Positions 33,206-40,560 of a stretch of 64,000 nt of DNA are shown here, piece by piece (within the stretch, counting starts at the first letter, position 1; every line of letters starts with the position of its first letter). Position numbers and translations under genes: made by a program. Origin of the DNA: Candidatus Obscuribacter sp. (GTDB lineage: Bacteria > Cyanobacteriota > Vampirovibrionia > Obscuribacterales > Obscuribacteraceae); assembly GCA_021772095.1 (NCBI GenBank), contig JADYXR010000197.1, positions 1-64,000 on the forward strand, read 5' to 3'. The notes under the pieces are model-generated. The model was given only the letters and a program-made list of their open reading frames with translations. It was not told the DNA's origin and searched no databases.

Positions 33206-34942
33206 ATGAGATCTAAATCTCGAAATCTGAGAATTTCGCTGGTATCGTTGGCGGTGTCATTGTTGGCACTACTGGTGATGTGCCGCAGCGCCTGCGCCGA
33301 ACATATTCAGTATCTGGATGCCGACATCCACATTCAGAAAGACTCGTCTGTGTACATCACGGAGTCTTATGTCTACGATTTCGAAGCGTCAAACCGATAT
33401 GGTTTTTACAGAAATATTCCGCTCAGTTATTCATCGGGCGGCAAAAATTATTCGGTTGATTTTCATTTATTGAATGTTACTAACAGCGAAGGCGATGTCC
33501 TCAGAAGCAAAGTTTCGGCCCACGATGACGCAGTCACCATCACGGTTGGCGATCCGCGTGTGGCGGTTTCGGGAAGGCGAATTTACAAGATTCATTATGT
33601 GCTCAGGCGCGGGTTGCATTTTTTTAACGGCATTCCTGAGTTTATCTGGAGTGTGACCGGTGCTGAATGTCCAGTGCCCATCAGCCGCGCCGTGGTCAGA
33701 GTTTATACACCTGGAAATATTCCGTTCAATTCGATCAAAACAAATGCGTACATCGGCACCCCTGATAACACCGGCAATTTGACCGTCACCGACGGCAACA
33801 ATAATATTCAGATTATGGCGACCAAGCTCAATCCGGGTGACGATCTTACTGTCAGCCTGGGCTTTCCGCAAGGATCGATTGCGCCGCCCAAAGTTTTTAA
33901 ACAATTAGCTTACTGGCTGTCTGATTGGTGGCCTGCGCTTCTGTTGCCGCTCTTCACCGGATTTTCAGTCGGTGTGATCTGGTGGCATTTTGGCCGCGAT
34001 GCCAAAAATCCGGATGGCTCGGTTGCCACCTGGGATCCGCCCACAGATCTGTCTCCGGCCGAAGTGGGAACGCTCTACGACGAACGTTGCGACATGCAAG
34101 ATATCGTCGCCACTTTGATTGATCTGGCCGCGCGCGGACATTTGACCATCAAGGAATCGGCCGTGCAAATGGGCGTCACTACTCGGTCCGCGCATGAAAC
34201 TATCGTTTATGTTTTCACAAAAACTGACCCGCCGACTGAAGATGTTGCGCTTCGAGCATACGAGCGCAATTTGTTGCACTTCATTTTTGGACCGGGTGCT
34301 GATGCTGGTTCTAAGCGATCATTGCACGAGCTGGAAAATAAATTCTTCCAGAGAATTCCAGAACTGCGCGAACAGATTTATGACGCGATGCATCAGGAAG
34401 GTTATTTTATGCAGAATCCTGAAAACGTTCGCCAAAATTGCACGGGCTTGGCGCTGTTCTTCTGCCTGGTCGGAATGTTGCTGATTCTGGCATCCAGTAA
34501 TGAAACCACAATCCTGCCGTGGGGCATCGGTGTGGTCATCTCTGCCGCGGTGATTGGCTGCTTTGCGTATGCCATGCCGGCTCGCACGAGGAAGGGCGTA
34601 GAGGCGCTCAGACGGTCTTTGAACTTTGCCAGGTTCGTCAATTCAGTCGAGCCTCGGCGAGCCGATCTGATGATTGCCGAGGACCCGGAGATTTTCGGAC
34701 GGCTGCTTCCCTACGCTCTGGTCCTGGGAGTGGCGGATAAATGGGCGGAAGAGTTTCGCTCTGTGATCAAAGTTCAGCCCTCCTGGTACGAATTGAAAGA
34801 AGACTCGAACGGCGATTTCTCGGCTTCAAAGTTCGTCGTGGCGCTCGGTACGGGCATGCGTGTCATGGCAGAGACGATGCAGTCCGAGCCGCCGGGTGCC
34901 AGTCCCAAGCTAGATGTGACAACTGGTGATGTAATAGATTAA
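33206..34942 (+). CDS. DUF2207 membrane protein
   Basis: The protein has 578 residues. Its signal peptide ends near 32 (MCRSACAEH). The extracytoplasmic beta-rich DUF2207 domain spans about 33-230, with IHIQKDSSVYITESYVYDF, RYGFYRNIPLSY, YKIHYVLRRGLHFF and FIWSVTG. Transmembrane segments lie near 240-262 and a pair near 412-455. A cytoplasmic region of about 150 residues separates them and contains a winged-helix-like stretch, VATLIDLAARGHLTIKES, as is usual in this family. The function of DUF2207 proteins is unknown. RBS AAGGGGCG lies upstream of the ATG, and the gene sits 14 bp after the TPR lipoprotein gene. Confidence 0.9.
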   Translation: MRSKSRNLRISLVSLAVSLLALLVMCRSACAEHIQYLDADIHIQKDSSVYITESYVYDFEASNRYGFYRNIPLSYSSGGKNYSVDFHLLNVTNSEGDVLRSKVSAHDDAVTITVGDPRVAVSGRRIYKIHYVLRRGLHFFNGIPEFIWSVTGAECPVPISRAVVRVYTPGNIPFNSIKTNAYIGTPDNTGNLTVTDGNNNIQIMATKLNPGDDLTVSLGFPQGSIAPPKVFKQLAYWLSDWWPALLLPLFTGFSVGVIWWHFGRDAKNPDGSVATWDPPTDLSPAEVGTLYDERCDMQDIVATLIDLAARGHLTIKESAVQMGVTTRSAHETIVYVFTKTDPPTEDVALRAYERNLLHFIFGPGADAGSKRSLHELENKFFQRIPELREQIYDAMHQEGYFMQNPENVRQNCTGLALFFCLVGMLLILASSNETTILPWGIGVVISAAVIGCFAYAMPARTRKGVEALRRSLNFARFVNSVEPRRADLMIAEDPEIFGRLLPYALVLGVADKWAEEFRSVIKVQPSWYELKEDSNGDFSASKFVVALGTGMRVMAETMQSEPPGASPKLDVTTGDVID

Positions 34943-35122
34943 GTCAGTAGGTTTTTTGCTTTCGGCGTGCCGAAACTGCTTGACCATATCGGGGAACAAT
35001 CCGATTTGAAACAATTCACAAGAGTTTAACCTCAGCAGTGGCGGGAAAATGTTGAAACGTGGAAAATGGCTTATAAGGCTTGCCTGTCGTTTTGCTGCCA
35101 ATTTTTAAGGAGAAGAATCGAG

Positions 35123-36160
35123 ATGTCGAAATCCGATCTCAAATCAGAAGGCTCTTCGCGTGGAATTTCCCGGAGAGTTAAGCACGGTCTGCTGGCGATT
35201 CCGCTGAGCCTATCGTTGATGGGTTCGCTCGCGATGCCTGACGCCAATGCCGCGGATTCCGACGACGTAGGCTTTTATGGCTCGGTCACCATTCAGCGAG
35301 CAGCCGCTTCGGCCGCCTCCGCGATGGCTAAAGGAGCGTTTGGTGAAGCGCAAGGTGAGTATCGAAAAGCAATCGGTTTCGATCCCAACCAGGAAGATTT
35401 TTACTTTGGTCTCTACCAGTCGAGTGTTAAAATGCAGCAATGGGATCAAGTTGCATTGGCTTTAGAAGAGCTTTTCAACAAGAATCCAAAGTTTAAAGAC
35501 CAGATGCTTTTGGAATACGGTGAGTGCTTATTTCACCTCAACCGTTATGACGAAGCAGAACCTGTTCTTAAAAAAGCGCTGGCGAAAGTTACAGAACCAT
35601 CTGTAGTAGATACACGTATCAAGCGCCTTATGGAGAAGAGCATCATCGTTCATGCTCCGGAAGCAGGAACAATTGTTGCTTATAAGGAGCCGGAAAAATA
35701 TGTGGCGCCGGAAAGAAGCGGTAAGCTCGAAGCATCGGAAGTTCACGAACACTCCTCCACAAAATCTCTGACCTTTTTGAACGCATGGATGAAATGCGAA
35801 GGCGTGTTCGTCGCTGAGTACAAGGGTTACGAGCACGAAGGACCGATCTCGTTCTTCAAGCCACCACAAGCAAACTTCGCTATTAAAGAGTATTTGAAGG
35901 GACCACCTTTGAGCCGAACTTTCCCGGTCAAATTTGAATTCCACTCAAAACTCGGCGAAGAAAGACCAAAAGATTGGAAATTCTCCGATGCGTTGATGCC
36001 GAAGAAAGGGCAGCTTTACCTCATCTTCGTGCCCAACTGCGTGCCGATCGACGGGAAGTTTGAAACATTCCACGGTTCGTATGGGATTCAAGAATATAGC
36101 GACAAAACCATTGACGAGATCCACAAGATCATTGAGGAACACCAGGGTGCGGCGAAGTAG
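35123..36160 (+). CDS. Secreted TPR protein, family A copy 1
   Basis: The protein has 345 residues from the ATG at 35123, preceded by AAGGAG at good spacing. A twin-basic N-terminus and hydrophobic core (LLAIPLSLSLMGSLAMPDANA) near residues 25-46 form the export signal. TPR helices lie at about 60-155 (GAFGEAQGEYRKAIGFDPNQ, then DQVALALEELFNKNPKF and NRYDEAEPVLKKAL). The C-terminal 150 residues are a separate beta-rich domain: LTFLNAWMKCEGVFVAEYKG, IKEYLKGPPLS, YLIFVPNCVPIDGKFETFHG. This domain recurs in the gene at 37599-38561. No enzyme motif is seen. It is the first of four related exported proteins encoded in a row. Confidence 0.83.
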   Translation: MSKSDLKSEGSSRGISRRVKHGLLAIPLSLSLMGSLAMPDANAADSDDVGFYGSVTIQRAAASAASAMAKGAFGEAQGEYRKAIGFDPNQEDFYFGLYQSSVKMQQWDQVALALEELFNKNPKFKDQMLLEYGECLFHLNRYDEAEPVLKKALAKVTEPSVVDTRIKRLMEKSIIVHAPEAGTIVAYKEPEKYVAPERSGKLEASEVHEHSSTKSLTFLNAWMKCEGVFVAEYKGYEHEGPISFFKPPQANFAIKEYLKGPPLSRTFPVKFEFHSKLGEERPKDWKFSDALMPKKGQLYLIFVPNCVPIDGKFETFHGSYGIQEYSDKTIDEIHKIIEEHQGAAK

Positions 36161-36202
36161 TAGCGTGCTGATTACCCAAGTCTTGATTTATGGAGGTCCT
36201 AA

Positions 36203-36802
36203 ATGTCCAAGAGAGTTATAACCAGCGCGCTTGCCATGGCTGTGATTGCGACATCTTTCACGGTTGCGCCGGCGTTCGCTGAACTCGATGCCGCAACAAT
36301 TCAGAAGCGCAGAGAAGTTATTCACAGTTGCCTTTTGCAGATTTATCTCGACCGAAAACAGCGTGCTCAGGCGCTTGCCGAGTATGCCATCCTGGTTGGG
36401 TATAAGCCTAACGATCCGAAAATGCGTTACGCTTACGGTCGTTATGTTGCCAATTCGGGAACACCTGCTGATATCGCCGCTGGTATCGCCCAGATTAAGA
36501 AAGCGATCGAACTTGATCCCGGTAACTTCACTTACAATGGCGTTCTTGGTGCGATGTACCTGAAAGCCAAAAAACCCAATGAGGCATTGCCTTACTTGAA
36601 ACTCGCGGTGCAATACGGCGGCGCGGACTACAAGAAAACCTATGAAGAAACTTTTGTTTATATCGAAACGAAAAAGCGCGCTGATCTTGTAGCGAAGAAA
36701 AACGCCGAGGCGAAGAAAGTGCAGGCAGCTGCGGCTAAAGCCTCAGGGACCGGCACCGGCCCTGGTGGCAAGAAATCCGATGACGATGACGATGATTGGT
36801 AA
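36203..36802 (+). CDS. Secreted TPR protein with poly-Asp-Trp tail, family B copy 1
   Basis: The protein has 199 residues and a signal peptide at 1-25 (ALAMAVIATSFTVAPAFA). Three TPR-like units follow (REVIHSCLLQIYLDRKQRAQ, LGAMYLKAKKPNEALPYLKL). After a Lys/Ala-rich helix comes a Gly-rich linker, and the chain ends in KKSDDDDDDW. A near-identical architecture and tail occur in the next gene. RBS GGAGGTCC stands 7 bases before the ATG. The gene begins 42 bp after the family A gene and ends 31 bp before its paralogue, so it is in an operon. The acidic Trp-terminated tail may be a recognition or calcium-binding tag; this is inference. Confidence 0.85.
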   Translation: MSKRVITSALAMAVIATSFTVAPAFAELDAATIQKRREVIHSCLLQIYLDRKQRAQALAEYAILVGYKPNDPKMRYAYGRYVANSGTPADIAAGIAQIKKAIELDPGNFTYNGVLGAMYLKAKKPNEALPYLKLAVQYGGADYKKTYEETFVYIETKKRADLVAKKNAEAKKVQAAAAKASGTGTGPGGKKSDDDDDDW

Positions 36803-36833
36803 ATTTAAGGACGCTTGATTTCGAGGGATTGCA

Positions 36834-37424
36834 ATGTTCAAACGTATTATTAGTGTCACTGCTCTTTTGGCAGTGGCGTTGTTGGCGGTTCCTTCCGCTA
36901 ACGCTGAAGATGATGCGGCGAAAATAAACAATCGCAAACATGTGATTCACTCGTGTCTCTTGCACATCTACACCACGCAGAAAAAGCGACCGCAGGCGCT
37001 TGCCGAGTATCAGATCATGGTCGGCATGACTCCCAACGACGCAAAGCTTCGCTTCAGCTACGGAGTCTTTATTCTGCAGGGAGGCACGCCTGCTGATTTC
37101 AACGCCGCGCTTGTTCAGCTTAAAAAGGCCGTTGAGCTCGATCCTGGAAATTTTGAGATATACGGCACCATCGGCTCGCTCTATTTGAAATTGAAGAATC
37201 CGGACGAGGCTCTTATTTGGTTTGGCAAAGCCATTCAATACGGCGGTGGCGAGAAGTATAAGAAGTCGTGGCAAGACGTGCAGGTTTATTTGCAGCAGAA
37301 GAAACAAGCCGATTTGCAGAGAAAGAAAATACTCGAGCAGCAAAAGTTACAGGCCGCGCAGAAGAAAAAACAAGCCGCCGAAGGAACATCGAAGAGCGGC
37401 TCCGACGATGACGACGATTGGTAA
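36834..37424 (+). CDS. Secreted TPR protein with poly-Asp-Trp tail, family B copy 2
   Basis: The protein has 196 residues. Its signal peptide is 1-23 (IISVTALLAVALLAVPSANA). It aligns with the preceding gene product along the whole length: HVIHSCLLHIYTTQKKRPQA versus EVIHSCLLQIYLDRKQRAQA, then FIL(Q)GGTPAD, LKKAVELDPGNFEIYG and a Lys/Gln-rich helix. It also ends in a poly-Asp-Trp tail, SDDDDDW. It is a tandem duplicate that has diverged substantially, while the IHSC cysteine and the tail stayed fixed. RBS GAGGGA lies upstream of the ATG. Confidence 0.85.
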   Translation: MFKRIISVTALLAVALLAVPSANAEDDAAKINNRKHVIHSCLLHIYTTQKKRPQALAEYQIMVGMTPNDAKLRFSYGVFILQGGTPADFNAALVQLKKAVELDPGNFEIYGTIGSLYLKLKNPDEALIWFGKAIQYGGGEKYKKSWQDVQVYLQQKKQADLQRKKILEQQKLQAAQKKKQAAEGTSKSGSDDDDDW

Positions 37425-37461
37425 ACATTTGCAATCGATATATAAACGCGAATTTTTGAAT

Positions 37462-37490
37462 TCGAGCCGCAGCTCGACTGTGTTTTAAAA
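37462..37490 (+). terminator. Weak terminator after the family B genes
   Basis: TCGAGC (37462-37467) pairs with GCTCGA (37472-37477) around CGCA, followed by CTGTGTTTT. The stem is only 6 bp, so read-through into the family A gene downstream is likely. Confidence 0.35.
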
Positions 37491-37598
37491 CTTCAGGGTT
37501 TTCCCACCTTTCGAAAAAATCGGCTGACATGTAGTAATGGATAAAGCAGCAGTCCTGCAGTCTGTTGCGCGTTGGCAAAACATGTTGGGGGTGAGGCC

Positions 37599-38561
37599 AT
37601 GAGATTACATCTACTGGCGGCGTCGCTGTGTCTTCTTTCCGTTGCGACAGCTGGACCGGCTTTGTGTGTGGATGACCCGGGTATTTTTGGATCGATTGAA
37701 GTTGCCGGTGCGGCGAGGAAAGCAGCACGTGCGATGAAGAGTGGCTCGTATGGCGAGGCCCAGTCGCAGTACCGAAATCTGATTTTGAAGGATGATGAAT
37801 TTTGTTTTGGATTCTACGAGTCCAGCCGTAAGCTCAATCACTGGGACCAGGCGGCTCTTGCGTTGGAACAGTTGTTTGAAAAGAAACCTGTTTTTCGCGA
37901 TAAATTGAACCTGGAGTATGGCGAAGTTTTGTTCAATTTAAACCGCTATGACGAAGCGGAGCCACTGTTGAAACTGGCTCTGGCAAAGGTGAATGAGCCT
38001 TCGATCGTGAGCACTAAACTAAAGACTTTATACGCCAAAAGCGATCCACCCGAATTGCCACCGGTCAAAGGGCAAGTGATTATAGCGGAGAAGCCGGCAC
38101 CTTATGTGGTGCCTTCTCGCGCGGTGGTCGATGCAGAGAACGTCAACGAAAACACAGAGGAGGCGTTGTCTTTTACCAACGCATTTCTGAAGTCAGAGAG
38201 CATCGTATTGGCGGAGTATAAGGGCTATGAGGCGGGCGACCATGTCGGATATTTCGATCCACCGACCGCTCAATACAAGATCGAAACCTATCTAAAGGGA
38301 CCACCACTGAACAAAGCGCTGCCATTGAGATATGAATTTCGCCGCAATCTTGCAGGAGAAGTAAGACCCGCCGATTGGAAGTGGAGCCCGGCCCTCATGC
38401 CCGCTAAAGGCAGCAAGTGGATCATCTTTATCCCGAACGCCGTGCCGGTTGCCGGACGTTTTGAAACATTCCATGGTGCATATGGAAGGCAGGAATTGAC
38501 AGATGATAATCTCGACGCGATTCATAAGATCCGAAGTGCGCACCAGGGCCAAACGAATTAG
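37599..38561 (+). CDS. Secreted TPR protein, family A copy 2
   Basis: The protein has 320 residues from an ATG preceded by GGGGTGAGG. The signal peptide is 1-22 (LHLLAASLCLLSVATAGPAL). It is collinear with the protein at 35123-36160: GSYGEAQSQYRNLILKDDEF, DQAALALEQLFEKKPVFRDK, NRYDEAEPLLKLALAKVNEP, then the C-terminal domain LSFTNAFLKSESIVLAEYKG, IETYLKGPPLNKALPLRYEF and IPNAVPVAGRFETFHGAYG. The conserved AEYKGYE, YLKGPPL and GRFETFHG-type segments mark the unknown C-terminal domain. It closes the A-B-B-A block. Confidence 0.83.
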   Translation: MRLHLLAASLCLLSVATAGPALCVDDPGIFGSIEVAGAARKAARAMKSGSYGEAQSQYRNLILKDDEFCFGFYESSRKLNHWDQAALALEQLFEKKPVFRDKLNLEYGEVLFNLNRYDEAEPLLKLALAKVNEPSIVSTKLKTLYAKSDPPELPPVKGQVIIAEKPAPYVVPSRAVVDAENVNENTEEALSFTNAFLKSESIVLAEYKGYEAGDHVGYFDPPTAQYKIETYLKGPPLNKALPLRYEFRRNLAGEVRPADWKWSPALMPAKGSKWIIFIPNAVPVAGRFETFHGAYGRQELTDDNLDAIHKIRSAHQGQTN

Positions 38562-38602
38562 ACATCAAAGCAGAACCAAATGACGGTTCATCAACCAAAA
38601 GA

Positions 38603-39838
38603 CTAGGAGCGTTTTTTCAACAACGGTACTGTTTCCATATGGTTTTCAATTGAGCGCTTAAACGATTCGGGAATTGGCATGTCGCCTCTCAATCTCGGCC
38701 ACGCTTCGTGAATGCGTTCTATTGTTTCATTTACTGCTCTCAGAACCTGTTTCTCCGGCAATTCTGCGATTTTCGCGAAATTGCGGAACGCATCCATACC
38801 GATTCGATCAAAGCTTTTCACTCCGGCCATCTTGTGCGGAAGCGATTTGCTAATGTTGGGATAGACTACGGTTGATACGAGATCGTAGGCTGGTGAGAGT
38901 TCGGGTTGTCGGCAGTCAGGATAGACAATGCTCCAGTTTTTTAAATGCATATCCGCGTTGCCGATGGCGAACATGTAAACCAGCCGGCGAACGAATTCTA
39001 AGGTTGCCTCAAGTCCCATCTCCACCCAGATAACTTTTGCAATCGATTGGTAATTGAACCGTTCGTCGTATTTTTCGTAAACTGAAAAAACTTGAGCGAA
39101 GTCCTCCATGTGAATTCTGCCACCGCCAGTGGTGCGATCAAATCTTCGAGAGAGCAAGCAATTTCCCTCTCCAATCGACGTCGGAAAATCGGTCGGTAGA
39201 TTGGCAATGCTCGTCATTGGTTTTATGTTGAATTCCGGAACTATGATTCCAATCTCAGAAGCGAAGTTGAGCATTGAATATTCCAATTCGTTGACGTACG
39301 AATATTCTTGCGATGGTAACTTTACGATCCAGTGACCATCGATGCCATGAGCTGGAATCACAATCTTGTTGTCGATTAGATCGCCCGAAAACTTTAGTTG
39401 AACGCCAGCCACTGAAAACCGAAGATCATCGTTTTGATCGTCGCCGACAGTGGATTCTTCATTGATTCGTTCATCTTCCAGGTTGCTGGAACCTTCGCTC
39501 CGCAACAGAACTGCGCCAGGCAAATCGCTTGATAGTTTTTGAAGCAGCAGAAATTCCTGAGACTCTCGAAGGTCTACTTTGCGGGCCAGGTACGACCTCA
39601 GTTTGCCCTCTGGTAGCAGGTTTGAGAAAAATGGAGGCAACTTTCCCGACGGTGAAAAATGCTCACGCTTGGAAGTTGTTTCACCGATTGCGTTCTTGAA
39701 AGACAAGCTGAGAGTAGGACGGTCCAGATCTTCCAGGTAGTGTTGATCGAAAATGAAAAAACTTCGACCGTCGAGAACTTGTGAGAGCATGCCCACGTAA
39801 TATTCGTTCAAAAACACTTTCAGATCTCGCGTGGCCAT
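38603..39838 (-). CDS. hipA: HipA-type Ser/Thr kinase toxin
   Basis: This 411-residue HipA-family kinase phosphorylates glutamyl-tRNA synthetase in E. coli to induce dormancy. The N-terminal couple_hipA segment (KVFLNEYYVGMLSQVLDG, then FSPSGKLPPFFSNLLPEG) is intact. The P-loop-like FSVAGVQLKFSG, the lysine strand HWIVKLPSQEY, the NELEYSMLNFASEIGI helix and CLLSRRFDR are present. The catalytic GNADMHLKNW with Asp296 and the SPAYDLVST metal-binding motif are also present. The toxin therefore looks functional. The ATG at 39836-39838 lies 4 bp after the hipB stop, with GAGG as RBS, so the antitoxin is translated first. It converges with the TPR block. Confidence 0.92.
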   Translation of the reverse strand: MATRDLKVFLNEYYVGMLSQVLDGRSFFIFDQHYLEDLDRPTLSLSFKNAIGETTSKREHFSPSGKLPPFFSNLLPEGKLRSYLARKVDLRESQEFLLLQKLSSDLPGAVLLRSEGSSNLEDERINEESTVGDDQNDDLRFSVAGVQLKFSGDLIDNKIVIPAHGIDGHWIVKLPSQEYSYVNELEYSMLNFASEIGIIVPEFNIKPMTSIANLPTDFPTSIGEGNCLLSRRFDRTTGGGRIHMEDFAQVFSVYEKYDERFNYQSIAKVIWVEMGLEATLEFVRRLVYMFAIGNADMHLKNWSIVYPDCRQPELSPAYDLVSTVVYPNISKSLPHKMAGVKSFDRIGMDAFRNFAKIAELPEKQVLRAVNETIERIHEAWPRLRGDMPIPESFKRSIENHMETVPLLKKRS

Positions 39839-39842
39839 TTTT

Positions 39843-40142
39843 CTAGACCTCGTCCGGCAGTGGTCCATATGCTGGTGGCAGTTCCTCAAAGTCAGAACTT
39901 TCATGGCGTATCATGAAGGAAACGGCAGGCACCTTTTGCCTGGGAACGAGCATCACTTCGAGATCTAAAACCCGGGCCCATTCGGACAAGGTTTTCACTC
40001 TGATGTCATGCTTGCCGCGTTCTAATTGAGACAAATAGCTTTGTCCAAGCTGAAGTTGTTGAGCAAGGTCAGTTTGCGTCAGCCCTTTGTCGGAGCGAGC
40101 CTTTTGCAGAGCTGAGAACATGTCATTCATAAGTGATTCCAT
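39843..40142 (-). CDS. hipB: HipB-like XRE-family antitoxin
   Basis: This 99-residue protein has a Cro/C1-type helix-turn-helix at about 12-65 (ARSDKGLTQTDLAQQLQLGQ, then SYLSQLERGKHDIRVKTLSE). A C-terminal tail of about 30 residues probably contacts HipA. It should repress its own operon and neutralise the kinase encoded immediately downstream. The start is the ATG at 40140-40142; a second ATG at 40130 (MNDMFSALQ) is an alternative. An inverted repeat matching a dimeric repressor site lies 83 bp upstream. Confidence 0.9.
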   Translation of the reverse strand: MESLMNDMFSALQKARSDKGLTQTDLAQQLQLGQSYLSQLERGKHDIRVKTLSEWARVLDLEVMLVPRQKVPAVSFMIRHESSDFEELPPAYGPLPDEV

Positions 40143-40224
40143 TGAACTATTTAGTCAGGGCGTGTTAGTTGATTTATAGAATATTGTACAGCTGAATAGT
40201 CGTTTAAACACCTACTGCTTAGAA

Positions 40225-40246
40225 AATAGTTGTTATAGTAACTATT
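40225..40246. promoter_or_regulatory. Putative HipB operator
   Basis: AATAGTT (40225-40231) and AACTATT (40240-40246) form a 7-bp inverted repeat with an 8-bp AT-rich spacer. Half-sites reappear nearer the gene (GAACTATTT at 40145). E. coli HipB binds similar spaced palindromes. The assignment rests on position and symmetry only. Confidence 0.45.
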
Positions 40247-40288
40247 CGGGTCGGTGATGAACGACACCTCGGCAGGAAACTCAGCGTT

Positions 40289-40330
40289 TTACCACAGGCA
40301 CCGTAAAGCTTCGTCTTTTAGGTCGGGAGA
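40289..40330 (+). mobile_element. Solo IS200/IS605-like right-end remnant, copy 2
   Basis: It matches the copy at 22280-22321 at 37 of 42 positions, including GCACCGTAA and the TTTTAGG loop followed by CGGGAGA. No transposase gene lies next to it. It is in the same orientation as copy 1. Confidence 0.4.
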
Positions 40331-40560
40331 TATAAGGTGCTGAATGAAGTTGTTCAGGATGAATCGGAGGATTGCGAATATATCGCAGTCATGCCAGGTA
40401 TTCTGATGTCAATGGTGGGGCGCACCGGGCTCGCTTGATACTGGGCTAAATTGCCTAGGAGCAAGAAGAATCTCACTTCAGGACGGAGAGAACGTCAACT
40501 GTCGACAACGGGTTAAACGAAAAGCGCTACATGACGTCTCGGCGTTCCTTGCAAGGCGAA

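Larger units (their letters stand above)
40143..40560. other. Intergenic region upstream of hipBA
   Basis: These 418 bp contain the inverted repeat at 40225-40246 and an IS200/IS605-end-like copy at 40289-40330. A 33-codon plus-strand frame lies at 40337-40438 (GTG start, GGGAG nine bases upstream, translation ending MPGILMSMVGRTGLA). The small frame could be a short gene or the remains of one; evidence is thin. Nothing further is seen to 40560. Confidence 0.45.

Noticed and set aside
34961..34976. Hairpin TTTCGGCGTGCCGAAA after the DUF2207 gene, considered as a terminator
   Set aside because: The T-run precedes the stem on the plus strand instead of following it, so it does not fit an intrinsic terminator for that gene.
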